The notes: a model not told the origin generated them from the letters alone. 64,000 nucleotides of DNA from Lanius collurio (GCA_020086605.1 JACBWW010000040.1:4445663-4509662), one strand, 5' to 3'. Positions 25,200-37,848 are shown, counted from the stretch's first letter. A program made the numbers and translations.

Positions 25200-28035
25200 A
25201 AAAGCAAGGGCTGATTTTGCAGTTCAGCCCATGCCAGTCCCTGCAGGTTGTTTAGGAAAACCTGGGCAGTGTCTTTTAGTCTTCTGAGGTGGAAACAGAT
25301 TTGGGTGAATCAAATTAAGTCGCTTGTATTTTTTAAGTAGAAACATGTGACCTTACTTGGTTTTATTTATGTGGCCACCAAAGCTGTGGTTCGTTTCTGT
25401 CCAGTGCCAATTCCAGGAGTTCCACCCCACTTTTCCTGTGTGTTGGGTCACTTTTGGATCTTCATGCACTGCTTTGAAACACAGTTTTACAGTCAAGGAG
25501 CTGAAACCAAGAGTTTATTCCTGAATTTTTTCACAAGTCACATGTCATAAGCAGCCGGTAATCCAACCCAGCTCTTTGCAAGCCAGCAGAACTATCTAAT
25601 TAGGCACCATATAAATAATTGCTTTTCAATAACAACCATAGATGTAGGACTCTGGTATATGCTTGAGCCATATAGAAAGCTGCTGCTTTCAGGAGCCTGG
25701 CTGCTCTCATACATAGGCATTTTCAGGATCAAAGCTCCTGCAAATGTTATTCACAACAAATAATTGTACCAGCTTTTGGGAAGAAAATATGGAGAACATT
25801 CATGTAATGCTGCCGTCTCAGCTGGGGAGCAAGGAAATACATTGACTGTAGGAGAGAGCAAAGCTCTCTGGGCTCTCTCATCACATTAACACTTACCTTC
25901 CTTCCTTCCAGTCAAAGTTCTCTGAGCTGCTGCTTTCCATTGTTTTTTATTATTCATTTGAATCAGAAAATAATATTTTTCCTCTCTAATTCAGGAAAAA
26001 TTGTCATTGCCCACCTCCTGCTGAGGCAAAAAGTGCCAGAGCCCATCTCCTATAAGCTCCTTCTCACTTCAAATGCAGCCTGCAATGGCTCCTTTGGAAA
26101 TGTAACAGGCTATTATAGAAATATGTATTTACACAGTATTTTAAGATGCACATTATCCACCTGATAGACCATAACAGCTCACCATTACAGCCTATTGAAT
26201 AAAACCTCTTTGCACCATTTTTTTTTCCAAAGCAGATACTTTTTATGTGATGAATTGTGAGTCTATTGTATAAAAGTACAAGTTCATCATGTAGGGCCGT
26301 AGGAGGACACCATTTATCTGTAACCCACTGCAGTGGGAAAGTGCTCTCACCCTGCCCCAGAGAATGAATTATTCTGACCAGAGGGATGCAGATTGAAAAA
26401 AAGGAGAAAAAAAGCTTCATGAACCTGAAGGGAAAAGTTACAACATTTGTTTATTGGCCTGCAGTATATTCTAAGGGAGATCACTTCTGCAGTCATTTTC
26501 CTTCTTCTTTTGCTGATCCTAGTTTTTAAAGAAACTCCTCTATTTTGAAAGCATCTCCACTCGGCTTTCCCGGCCAAACTCCCTGTGCTTGTGTCACTCA
26601 CTCCAGCTGATCCATACGTGAACAGTTTCTCTCTTCCAGGGATTCACATTAGAACCTGCAATGCCCTAGGTGCCATTCCTCTTGTTGTCTGAGGATGCTC
26701 CGTTGGAATAGACAATAATCAAAATTTTATTAGCCTGAGGCTAGGCATGAGGACACTGTCATTTCCTGTGAGTTTTAACTTGATGGGAAACAAAAGACAA
26801 CAGGGAAGGCCACAAGACCCCAACTTCTAAATGAAGCTGGCAGCCAAAGACGCAGTGTCCCTGCTATGGAACAGGCTGAATAAGCTGCAAATAGACAAGA
26901 TCCCCAGCTTGTTATAAGATGAAATGGAGCCCAGCCCCCGTTGAGAAACAATTTTACATTGCAGATGTTCATGAATGCATGGAAAATGTGGTGACTTCAA
27001 GTCTCTTTTCTTTCCCTATCTTCAGGATGTCAAAACTGATTTTTTAAGAGAAACTCTCTAACAGTTACAGTTGACTCCTGAGAAGAACTTGCATGTCTGG
27101 AACAAAATAAAGACTCCCAGCCAACTGAACAGCGTTGTCTTCTTCCCTCCCCCCATTCAAATTAAGCATACACAACAGAAATACCAAACAGGCATGGGTT
27201 TTACATATCATGCCAATTCTGATCCAAAACAGTTTATTAATATAAATCACCTCCAAAAAAGGGAAAGATTTTAAAGGGAAGCGAATAGCTGCCAAAAAGA
27301 CTTACACACAGAGCCAGTGCCTAACACTAAACCTAGTGGAAATCGTGAATTTCCACTCCTCATGAAGCCAAGCAGTGGGGAGCCAGTGCTTTGAACCCTG
27401 CGTGGGACACTTGCTGTGAACCCCCACTAGAAAGCATATGGTTTGAGAGGAAACAGAAACACCATCCAGAAACGTGCTGGTCTATAACCAGTGGATCTGT
27501 AAATAGTCTAAACCCCTTCCCCTGCAGGAGGGGACCCACAGGCCCCATCCAGTCTTTGCCATGGCTCTTTCCCCCTCGGGGAATTTGGCGTGAGCTGCGA
27601 CCCCTCTGAGCTGCCTCCTCTGCACCTCGCAGAGCAGAAGGGCATGGCTTGGAGGGGCAAATGTCACTGCATGGGTGCAAGGATGCCTGTTGGCCTTGTT
27701 CACAGTGTGGGGACCCACCCAGCTCCGCTCTGTTCCAGACCTTTCTCTGGGTACTCCCAGGAGGGCTTTCCTGGTGTCCAGCCCAAGGATGGAAGCTGAC
27801 TTTATGTCTGTGGTTTTGTCTCAAGTGTCTTCTCCTTGACTCTTTAGTCTTGACTCTTTCACAAAGCAGGACCGACCAGCCCAAAGTTGTGGTTTTCTGG
27901 ATTTCCTAGGTCTGTTTGGGAAACTTATCTTCACTTTTTAAACAGTGTATTCGGTTTAATTTTCATTATTTTTAGATGTTAAATTTTACATCAATACAGT
28001 ATGTCTTAAACTACTGTATTAGAATGCTGCTTGAC
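25200..28035. other. Non-coding stretch, no gene seen
   Basis: A motif-rich patch at about 25590-25650 (ATCTAATTAGGCACC, TAAATAATTGC) could be a regulatory element. Minus-strand frames at 27360-27884 show no domain. No mobile element was recognised. Confidence 0.35.
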
Positions 28036-28167
28036 TCACTTCCAAATTGAAGACCTTTTAAAAAAATTGAAGCAGTCCAATAATTTTAAATCACTCTGCA
28101 CTGTGCATTGCAATTTAAAATTATTGGAGTGCTTCAAATTTTTATAAGCCCTTGAATTTGGAAGTGA
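28036..28167. repeat. Long imperfect hairpin (about 55-bp arms, 21-nt loop)
   Basis: The left arm 28036-28091 and right arm 28113-28167 are reverse complements with about seven differences, one of them a single-base gap. Both ends are exact: TCACTTCCAAATT pairs with AATTTGGAAGTGA, and TCCAATAATTTTAAAT pairs with ATTTAAAATTATTGGA. The loop is 28092-28112. Such a structure could be a decayed miniature inverted-repeat transposon or a fold-back of a tandem unit; if transcribed it would make a long RNA hairpin. I know no named repeat that it matches with certainty. Confidence 0.8.
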
Positions 28168-28356
28168 TCGAGGTTCTGGGCATACTCAGTGTAGAGCAAT
28201 TTAAAATTATAAGAGCTGTCAAATTTTTATATAAGCACTTCAGTTAGAAAAGGGATTTGGGTTCTGGGCATGTGCAAAGGGGAGCAATTTAAATTATTAA
28301 AGTGCTTCAATTTTTTTTCTAAGCACCTGATTTTGGAAGGGTTTTGGTTTGTGCAG
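28110..28356. repeat. Tandem array of three diverged units, about 87 bp each
   Basis: Units begin GCAATTTAAA at 28110, 28196 and 28284, giving periods of 86 and 88. Each has GCAATTTAAA(A)TTAT, an A/G-rich spacer, a TCAA(A)TTTTT block, TAAGC(A/C)C and a GAAGNG-type stretch. The first two also share GGTTCTGGGCAT, or GGGTTCTGGGCAT. The right arm of the hairpin is the first part of unit one, so the hairpin's left arm is an inverted extra copy. Confidence 0.75.
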
Positions 28357-30934
28357 CCTAAAATGACAACTTCCTTTGAGAGTTTCTTCTTTAAAAGAAT
28401 TTCAATCTCGCAAACTAAAGTATTCTTTAAAATATGAATTCACTGATACTTTAAGAACTGATTTGCACAGAGCTTGGTGCCCAGAACATCTATTTTTTTT
28501 TCACTCATTTTATCATTTCACTTTTTAAGGGGCAAATTGATGGTATAGAAATAGCTGCCTCTTTGGATCCTAAATTTTTTCCAACTGTTGCATTCATGGT
28601 ACAAAAAAAAAAAAAAAAGTGGAAAAATGAAAAATTTGATGAGAAGAACTGAATGCTTTTTCCATGGACTATCCTGCCTGGCCAATGGAATTTAGAAGGC
28701 ATGCGAAATTGAAGCAATTTGTTATTAAATCTCATTTTAATGTCTCTCAACGCACAAAATGAAAGCCATGTGATAGCTGATTGAATCTGAAGGAAGGAAG
28801 TTGGAAAGCAGCTTTATTTGCACACTCGCTCTCTGTACTGAAGTGATTCCTTCCAGGAGCCATGCCAGGATAGCCATCTTTGCCCCAGATCAAGCCAGCC
28901 ATGTCCTTTAGCCCCCCAGTGCTGGGCAGCAGGAGCAGCCAGGGGAGCAGGGAGGGTGCAGTTCCCCCATGGGATCCCAGTCTCTGCTGCCGTGGGACCA
29001 ATGCAGAGGGAATCGGTGCGGCCGAGCCGGAGCTCGCTGTGTCCGGGGGCACAGCAAAGAGGGCACTGAGGGATGCCCTCACTGAGCTGTCAGAGCACAG
29101 AGACAGGGCAGATGAGCATTTCCAGCCTTTCCACTCGTGTTTCTCTCTGCTATCCATTTGTGAAATCAGGGATTCACTCTCCAGGGCAGGGATTGGGTAA
29201 TTAGTTAATGTTTAAGGGCACCGTGTACCTTAAGCCTCATGTACCAGGAGTACCTGCGGCATGGAACTGTGCATTTCATCAAATGCCAATTTAGTGTTTT
29301 CTTCTCCTTGAATGCTCCTTTCACTTGTTACCATGGAGGTGATAGGTGACCATTTGTAGTTGTTTATTTCTTGGAAAATGAAGTTTTTGAATAAAAGCCA
29401 GTGATCAAATTAAATAGGGGCAAAGATATGCCGGAGGTGAAATTCATACAGGAGCCAGATTAATCATATAGTCAGGAATGAAGGGAAAAATTTCTGAAAG
29501 CATTTTCCTTTTTCCATTGGAGTTTTTGTTCTTGTTTTGTTTAGGGTTTTTTTCCAAAAAGTACAAGTACAAAAATGGTTTCTTACTGTCTGTGGTATTA
29601 ACCGCATCATTCTTTTGGGATGTGAAATCCAGGGGTTGTTCTGTGCCAGGACAGGGAATGGGAGACCAAACCTATTTTTGCCCAGTAAGAGTTGGTTTGG
29701 ACTGTGCTTTCATTGAACCGTTTTGTAATTTTGGGGCAGGCATTGGCAAAGTTCTGCCCAGATATGGGGTGTCCTGGGGCCTCCACATGAGTGTGGCTGG
29801 GAGCCACTGTGTGTGGCTATGTCAGTGGTGAGAAAAGGTTTCCCTGGGAAGAGTTTGGCAGAGGTGAGGTCTGTGTCCGTGCCTTCTCTTTCTGTCCAGC
29901 ATGTGGGCATGGGCATGGACTGGATGAAAAATCTGCCTGGGCAGAGGAGCAATAGGGGCAGGTCCAGGCTGTCCTGCTGGCAGGTCCTTGCAGGGATGAG
30001 CGTGTGTCGGACCAGGGCATGCAGAGGCAGTGGGGGATCACACACAGAGAAACACTCTGGCCCTGCCTGTCTGAATCCCTGTTGTGGCAGAAAATAACAG
30101 AGGGAATCGCCTCGGAGCCGCCGCCTCACAGGCTCACGTACGAGCATCGAGGCTGCCTTAAAGTTCCCGTCTGGCTGCCTCACTTCAGACGCTGCGTGCT
30201 TGAACCCCGCTTTTGGGCTGTATTCATGCTAATGTTGACAGGTTTTTTCCTCCTTTGTTACATTGTGCAAACCAAATAGAAAGTGAGGTGAGCTTGTCTG
30301 AGCAGATGAAAGATGGCAAGAAATTGGCGCTTGGGGACCAGTGTCTTGGTGACATCGACTCTGCAGTCCTTTTTTTCTCTCTCTCCCTGGCTTCCCCTCT
30401 CCCTCTCATTCTCTCTGAAATGGTCTGTGCCTCCAGTAATTTACATAATACTCTTCTGACACCTTTACTTTAGTCATCAATCACGGTACCTTCTCTCAGT
30501 CTATCTTTTGTCTGAGCATGTCTCTTCTTTATCAGGCCATGCACAAAAGATTAATTTCACAGTTTTTCTCCCTTCTTTCTTTCCTTGCAAGATACAAAGC
30601 TCATGAAATGACAGAAGCAAGATAATGAAAACAACAATGCAAGCAATTTTTTTTTTTGTTCTTGCTGGTTGGATCTCAAGATACTTTTTTTAACCTCATT
30701 GTGTGCCATCTGTCTTAGAAAAGGTCTGCTCAGTATTTTTTAATACAATTCTGATGCTGTTCTGAAGACTACCTGGGGAAAAAATACATATTTTAATCAG
30801 GCCATAGGTACTGATTTAAAATTTAAAAAATAAATTTTAAAAAAATGAATTTGCTGAACAATTAAAGCGAGGGGTCCATTTCTAATGGTGGCATGGGCTA
30901 CTGCACAGTGCCCGTGCCCCAATTAATATTAATG
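28357..30934. other. Non-coding stretch, no gene seen
   Basis: Contains a poly(A) run at about 28602-28618 and a CpG-bearing patch near 29010-29055 (GTGCGGCCGAGCCGGAGC). A second CpG-bearing patch lies at 30105-30200. The frames on both strands are short and carry no domain. Confidence 0.4.
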
Positions 30935-31085
30935 ATCTTTTGTGCATAGCAAATTTATGGCATTTGATTGACTCACACAACTACACTTCAAGCTGTCACG
31001 TAAAGTGAAATATATGGGCGCCATGGCCTAATTTGCATATGCATATGTTCTTAATATTAATTAGTCTAATGGATCTAAGGACCTG
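30935..31085. promoter_or_regulatory. Homeodomain/POU motif-dense element, candidate enhancer
   Basis: An exact POU octamer ATTTGCAT (31031-31038) overlaps the palindrome GCATATGC (31035-31042). Within the next 30 bases come TTAATATTAATTAG and CTAATGG, giving several TAAT/ATTA cores. Upstream lie AATTAATATTAATG (about 30920) and TGATTGACTCACAC. There are no simple repeats. This clustering resembles deeply conserved developmental enhancers, but that is inference without an alignment. Confidence 0.4.
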
Positions 31086-33673
31086 GAGATAATTTGAGTA
31101 CTGGGAGAAGAGAAGCAAACAAACAAAACAAAACTCACTGAACAGTGCCCTGCTATGGGTTGGTCCTGTAGTCAAATAACTCTCCAAAAATGCAAAATAA
31201 TTGGCATGAATTTCTCCTCCTTCCCCATGTCTCTCCCAGGACCCGCTGAATTAAAATCTTATCCCATATAATGCATTGTTTTGGCTCTGACCCTGACACT
31301 TTTTAATTTGAAATGCTTAACATGCCAAGTAGATTACAGAATTATAGACAGAGGAGTTTGAGTGCAGGCTTATGGGCGTAGGTCAGGGCCATGATACTTG
31401 CAGCCCTGCGAGGGGGCAATTTCCCAAAACACCTGTGTAATTCCTATTAATATTTATGGAAACTGTGCAAGTTTATTGGGGGGAACTTGGTCTCCCCAGC
31501 TTGGCTTTGTGCTTACATTGCCTGGTGGTGATGGCGCAGATCTCCACACAACAAACAGCCACTTCTGACCGTTGGGCTTTCAAAGTTAGAGTAAATTCAC
31601 ATTTTTGATACTCCAGGGAGCAAGAGATGCCTGAGCACAAAAGCAAGGAGGTGTCAGGGTAATCTTTTCCATTTGACTTGTGAATTGGCTTATGGGAGGG
31701 CTGGTGTCCTAATCCTGGCTGCACCCCGAGGTCTATACAACTCCCCTCTGGGATAACCAATTTTAAGATGAGAAGAACTTTTGTATGATGGTGAAGAGGA
31801 GGTTGGCAGTGGGATCCATGCATTAAGTCCTTCCAGGACCACAAAGTGCTGGCAGGAATTAGCGAGGGGAGGGAGGGATGGTTTGGTGTCCCTGCAATTG
31901 GCCAAAGTCAGGAGATCCTTAGATCCATTTTCATCCTGCGCAGTTGTGCGAGAACAGTGTTGTTACCAATGGAAAAGGAGAACAAATTCCGACTGGGAGT
32001 CCCCTGGGATATCGTGGCTTGTGATGTCCCCGTGCAGCATCCTGCAGGAAAGGTGTGCAGGATATGTGTGGCTTTCCTGCAGGCCAGGCTGGTGGCTGGG
32101 GGGCTGTTTTGGTGCTGATGGGGAGGTGGCAGAGAAGTGACCACCACCCCTGTCGCCAGGGAAGCTCCTGCATGGGCAGTTCTGGTGAGGCATGGGCAGC
32201 CAGCTGGGGCTGTGGCTGCAGTACCACCCCTTCATGGGCAATCTGCAGGGACCCGAGCTCCACGTCCAGCAGGGAGGGATGAAAATCCCAAAGGCCAGAG
32301 CATAACAGAGATTTCCAGGAGACTTTGGACCTGGGAAATTTGTTAATGCTGTTCCCAGCCTCGGGGGATGTGGGGACCTCATCTGGGATCCGGTCCCTAA
32401 CTCACCTGGGTTGTTTCACCTCCCAAAGAAAACAGCCCATGCTGCTCCAGCCCATTTCCAGCCTGGAGAGCTGTAATGGGTCTGCAAGTTGCTGATTGCC
32501 TTTACGAGGTGCTAAGCACCGATGGCTGCCTGATGCCAGGGAGGGAAGTGTCAGCTCTTGCCCGGATCAGATCTACAGTGAGTTGTTCTATAGAAAAAAA
32601 TGACTTTCCTCTACGAAGGCATCACTTATATACCAAATATATATAACAAAACCTGGAAAGCCTCTAGTCACTCATTTTAGCTGCTAAAATGCCTTTAGGC
32701 CAACATTCCTGCTGTGAAAGGGGTTATGGACATGTCATATGGGGGTCATCAGTGAAAAATATACCCAACTTTTGTTATTCTTAAGTCTAAATCAAAAACC
32801 TCTTTTCACAATCCACTAAGGGACGATTTACTAGAGAGTAGAATGTGGTATCAATTATTTCTGTGGGCATCCTTTTTGTTATAAGAAGCAAAGAGGATTG
32901 CTTGAGAGTCAATAGCATGACTCCATCTCAGATTACTAAATAATGAAATGCTAAACTTGGCCTAGAGTAAGGACTATTGCTGTCTCAAAGGGACCAGAGG
33001 CTTCAATTAAATCAGAGGACAGTGTTCAATGAATGAGAAAAGGATGCTTAAGGTACGATGACATATTACCGGATTTTACATTTAATTGCAGTGCTTTGTT
33101 CTTTTAATAAAAGCACAAGAGCAGTGGATCTCCATTATGGTCATCTGGTAGCATTGTTCACTGTGGACAGTTTATTGTAATTTATTGGCTATGTTTAATC
33201 CCTCTATTTTTCATATAAATGAATTCTGTCTGCCTTATTTTATGAATTTTCTTTGCTTATAAAAAAATAGCACCTAATAGTTATTTACACACAAAAGGAG
33301 CTTTTCCAGTGAAGTGCTTAACGGTGCAAGAAAGAAACAGCCCAGATTCTATGAAACTGGGATGGAAACAAGTGCTTCTACTCAGAGGGGTGCATTTCTG
33401 CATCACCCAAGCAGGAATTGGCACTTACTGAGCAATCTCAGGGGTGACAAAAATGTCCTTGCTGGTTTTGTGAGTCTCTGTGCTGCTGAACTTGCCTGTG
33501 CTTGGGCTGTGGGCAGTGGGGCCTGTGCACAGAGTGATTTTGTGGATTTTTGGTCCAGGAGAAATTAGCTTCAAAACCCCCTGCCCCCAGAGGTGGGTTT
33601 CAGCCTTTCTGCTCGGTGCCCTGGGATAATGTACAACACATGGCAGGAGTTTAGCTGGAAAACCACTGGAGCA
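31086..33673. other. Non-coding stretch, no gene seen
   Basis: Overlapping frames at 31780-32382 on both strands lie in GC-richer sequence and show no domain. From 32580 to 33290 the DNA is AT-rich, repeat-free and motif-like; it might hold regulatory elements, but I cannot mark one. Confidence 0.4.
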
Positions 33674-33735
33674 TATGTATGTGATTATACATATGTGTGT
33701 GCACACATGCATGCATGTACAGATGTATTTATAGT
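33674..33735. repeat. Alternating purine-pyrimidine low-complexity tract
   Basis: ATATGTATGTGATTATACATATGTGTGTGCACACATGCATGCATG-type alternation of AT, GT and GC steps, a decayed dinucleotide repeat. Confidence 0.7.
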
Positions 33736-34531
33736 TCTGTGTTTGCATATATAGTGATACGTATTTATTTTAAAATCTAAACCTACAAGTGTTTCTAAAA
33801 GTGTTGTCAGGCAAATTCCTCCTTTTAGGCATTTTTGCTGTGGCTTGTCTCATCTGAGCACGCCAATCATGTCCCATTATATAAATGATGGGATGGTCAG
33901 TGATTTAACTAACATAACTTGATGCATCAAAGCAACACTGAGGTTACTGTCAGCTTAGGAAGGGAGAAATTGAGACCTTAGAAACTCAGATCCTTGTCTA
34001 TATTTTTATGGTCTGTTTGTTTGGTTTTTCTTATTATTTTTTTCTTTTCATTAAAAGGTCCTTGTGCAGGAGAGGGATTCTTAAATTCAGCTGAAATACT
34101 GTGTGCATCGAGCACAGGCAGAGGAGACAGGCTCTCTTCAGCCCTGGACAGTGCGTGTCTGGTTTTTGGGGCAGATCCTCCCTGAAACAGGGTCACAGTG
34201 AGTGGTTCATTCCCTGTAAACAGGTTGGGTGTCTTTTGTTTCTGCCTTGTTTCAGCTCATGTCAGAGCCTGTCTCTGGAAACGTGGCAGTTCAGTGAAGA
34301 GGGTGGGATGAGCTGACTCTCAGAAGTAATGGCACAAAACAAATGGCAGCCAGCCCTGCTCAAACTGCCACGAGAGGCTTGTGGGCCCAGGGGAAAGTTG
34401 TGAGCTGCATTGCCTACCGGGAGAAATTCCTCTGTGCTTTTATCTGAGGGGTTTTCCGGGTGTGCTTCTTTTCAAGGAGGGTGCAATGCTTTTGGCTGCC
34501 TGGAGTGTCTAATTTTTATAACATCATTCAG
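33736..34531. other. Non-coding stretch, no gene seen
   Basis: No gene or repeat was recognised. Confidence 0.4.
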
Positions 34532-34644
34532 CCTTGTGGCAGCGTCGGAGTAATGAATTCAGGAAGTGTGCGGCGAGGATTGTCTGTGCAAGAGGGTACA
34601 GGCAGTACTTAACTCCCCATCGATTGCGAGTGGCCGATAAACAA
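34532..34644 (+). CDS. Candidate internal exon (113 nt), unidentified product
   Basis: The segment is preceded by ATCATTCAG (acceptor AG at 34530-34531), with a CTAAT branch-site-like word about 20 bases upstream. It is followed by GTGAGT, a strong donor hexamer. Read with two leading bases completing a codon, the other 37 codons are open to the donor; both other frames contain stops. The translation begins LWQRRSNEFRKCAARI and ends HRLRVADKQ, basic and cysteine-containing. An AARIVCARGYRQY part weakly recalls an IQ motif, not enough to name it. Seven CpGs are kept in 113 bases. The polypyrimidine tract is mediocre. The alternative reading is a conserved regulatory element: ATAAACAA at 34637-34644 is a forkhead-type motif. 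Confidence 0.3.
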
Positions 34645-37494
34645 GTGAGTGCCTCCTGATCAAGCCCAAAGGGTGCTGCAGGTCCCAGGCACGTGGCTCT
34701 TCAGGTGTGGCCCTGGGACTATCATCTGCAAGAGCAGCATTTCAGTGCCTTTTCCCCTGAAATAATCAACAGAACAGAAATTGCTTTTGCTCTTACTGGG
34801 ATGGTCCTCCTCAAGGGTAACAAGTGTTGGAGAACTCCTCCGGGGGGGCTGTGCATGCAGGGCTGGGCTGTGTCCAGCTGCAGGACCAAGCATTGTGCCC
34901 AAGAGCCACTTGTGCACGTGGCCGATGTTGCACACTCTGTGCCAGCCCCCTGGGCATGCAGTCTTGTGCTGTGTGGAGGAGAATTATGGCTGTGAACTGG
35001 GCAGTCGGGTGACCAAATGCACTCTGTTTGTCATGGCTGCTCCTTCCAGGAGCTCGTGCAACATGGCTCTGCCGTATGCATATTTATAAATTACCATATG
35101 ATGACTATGGGGCTGTACCACAGCAGAGTCTTCCTCTTGACAAAGTGCTGTGCCTATTCCCAGCTCTCCCTGGCCTCAGTTTTTGTTAATTTTACACTGA
35201 AGGATCAACATGCCCAGGATGCACGCGTGCATCCATCTCTCTCCCTCTCAAAGGAAATTAGTGCTTTCCTGTCACCGCAGGTGATATGAGAAGGGGAGGA
35301 AGTACACAAACTGATTTATCTGGAGCTGTCAGCTGTTTTGAGGATGTTGACTACTAAGGGTGTCAGCTCCTCCTCAGTAGTTGGCTGACTCTGAAGAAGA
35401 CCCCATTCCTCATTAAAAGAGCACTGAGCTGCACTTGAAAGTGACTTTCCCACTTGTTCTCCTCTCACAAACATCACAATAACAGATTCACTGTTTAAAG
35501 TGGCATGATCTTCATGCCAGGCCTAGGCAGCTTTGTAAAATACACCTCTGCAGCACTCGGTAGCATCGGTACCATCCATGCAAAATTCATTTGAGGTATA
35601 AACTAGAGACTATCATCACAGATGACAGTTATAGCAAATCAGCACGCTGTGTACAGTTTCATCCTTTATTCACATTATGTATCATAATAAACGTCGTCCT
35701 AGCAACACAGTTTGTTGAGAGTCAAACACAATACCCCACAATGCCTTGCCACAGATGGATGTGAGGAATTGTGGCTGTAAGAGCCTGGTGCAGCCTGAAA
35801 AGGAATCAACAATTCCTACTGTCATTTTAGTAAACTCCCTCCTCTTCCCAGCACAGCCTTGGGAGAGAGGTGAGAAGGGAGGAAGTGTCATCTGGGGGTC
35901 TCTGCTGCACGCTGGTCCGTGTGGGTGCAAAGCGGAGTGTCAGAAGCGCTGGGAGCTGGGTCAAAATGTGGCAAGGCTCAAAACTGGAAGGCTTAAGGAA
36001 GAAGAGGAGGGACAGTCACCTGGTTAAATTGAGAAATACAGGGAAAGAAATATTACTCAGGTACAAGACTACATCTTCTTTCTTTTTAATAAGAAAAAGC
36101 ACTTCTAAGGTATTGAAAGGGAAAGAAAAAGAAATCCTAATGTAAAAATATATGCCTTCGGTATAGAATTCCACTCAGACCTGAGAGAGATGTTTCTGAG
36201 TGGAGTCGGGTGTGATTCATATAACATTTTGCCATCCCCTGGGGAATGTCATCTCCTTCTGATGTCTCCATTTGCAGGAAAGGCTTCATTGCAGGTGCAG
36301 CACGAGGCTCCCACACCAAAGGGCTGCGCTCGCTTTCAGACCCTGACGTGCGCTTGCTCTGTGAGATACAGCAGCCCCTTTTTTGTAATCCCTGCCCTGG
36401 CACCTGCTCCAGCATGTGTTTTTCCTTATCCCTGCTCATGATAGCCCCTGCTCACATGCTCTGTATTACAGAAAAGCTGCTGCCTCCCCAGGGTGCCGGT
36501 CAGCCCATAGTGGGGCTGCTGCTTCCTCAACACTGAACCCCTGGGGTGAGGCCACAGGATACTGTCCCCTGTCCCTAATGCAAATCATGTGTTTCTCCTG
36601 CTGGGAAAACTATGGGAAGAGAGGCTCCAGCTCTTTCTTGTCTGAGATGTGTCCTCTGACAGGAGCAGTCAGAGATCCTAATGAAGGATTCTGTTAGGTG
36701 GAGCAAAGCCTTTCCAGTATGAAACATTATTTTTAGAGGATCCTGATTAATTGTTTTTTCCCTCCTCCGACTATTTTGAACAAAATTGTCACGATGTCTC
36801 TCTGAAATGGAAATACATTAATCAATAAGCTGCTAGAAAAAAGGAAACATCGTGGAAAATCACCTTAAGTGTCGCTAAGATGCACCCAATTTCTGAATGA
36901 GCATGGAGCCACTTGCACAATGATCCTCATCCGGTGTGTAGTTCTGCAGTTCAAAAGCAACAGAGCCAGTGAGACGCAAATGCCAGAGGAGATAAAGACA
37001 ACCCTTCCTTGCACAAATCCCCTGGGAGAGGAGGTAACACAGACACCACAGGAGTTCAGCCTTTACACAAAGCCAAGTGTAGTACCAAGCAAAGGCCTGG
37101 AACTTTAAAGCTTGGACATCAGTCCACAACAGAGCCCTTGCAACCTGTGGAGATGTTTCGGTCTTTCTCAGGGATGCCATAAAATAGGATCATCCATCAT
37201 CCCTCAAAGTTTATATCCAGATCCAGAAATGGGTTTTGAGCTCAGCTCTGCATAATTCATTGTTATTGTGGAAGTAATCCTGTAAACCAAAATACATTCT
37301 CTTGAGGTTTTTTAAAGTGTGTGCAGGATTTGGTGTTAGAGGAAGAACAGCTGGGGTCCTGTGGGGGGGAGCCCAGAGAAACACTACCAAAAAAAAAAAA
37401 AAAAAGCAAGCCATTATGGTTATTAATCAGAATTTTGTATACTTTTCAATTTGCTTCTCCAGAACTGATTCCACTGCACAATAATTAAAAAGAA
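34645..37494. other. Non-coding stretch, no gene seen
   Basis: Contains many short frames without domains. The part at about 36720-36870 (CCTGATTAATTG, ACATTAATCAATAAGC) is repeat-free and motif-rich and could be a regulatory element. An A tract lies at about 37387-37405. Confidence 0.4.
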
Positions 37495-37790
37495 ACCCGT
37501 GCCGACTGCGGTGCCCCCCCCGCCCGTGGAGCGGTGCCTGGCTGATCCCATTGTCTGCGCCCTGAATGCTGAGCCCACAGTTAATAATTAGTGAGCAGCA
37601 CTTAAATGGAACGGCACAGCCGATTCCCTGGTACACTGGCAGAGGCGGCGGCTGAGCCAGCCAGGACTTTGTCATCTTGGCAGGGAGCAGGGGAGCTCGC
37701 TGCCATCCCGCAGCCAATGTGCCGTGCAGGGGACCTGGCGCGGCCACCGCGCTGGCACCGGGCTCAGCCCGGCAAGGAGGTGCGGACAGG
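37495..37790. promoter_or_regulatory. CpG-retaining block with homeodomain core, possible regulatory element
   Basis: CpGs are frequent in two groups (37495-37560 and 37640-37790). Between them the sequence CAGTTAATAATTAGTGAGC carries paired TAAT/ATTA cores. The block contrasts with CpG-poor surroundings. Overlapping frames on three registers are open, which reflects base composition and not a gene. It may be an enhancer or small promoter. Confidence 0.3.
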
Positions 37791-37824
37791 ATGGGAAGGG
37801 AAGGGCTTTGCCATCTTCTGTGGG

Positions 37825-37848
37825 AAAAAAAAAAAAAAAAAAAAAAAA
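37825..37848. repeat. Poly(A) tract
   Basis: Twenty-four consecutive A residues next to the CpG-rich block. No retroposon body was recognised. Confidence 0.9.

Noticed and set aside
34139..34196. Short open segment ending at a GTGAGT word
   Set aside because: The acceptor context is poor and a stretch of under 60 open bases is expected often by chance.
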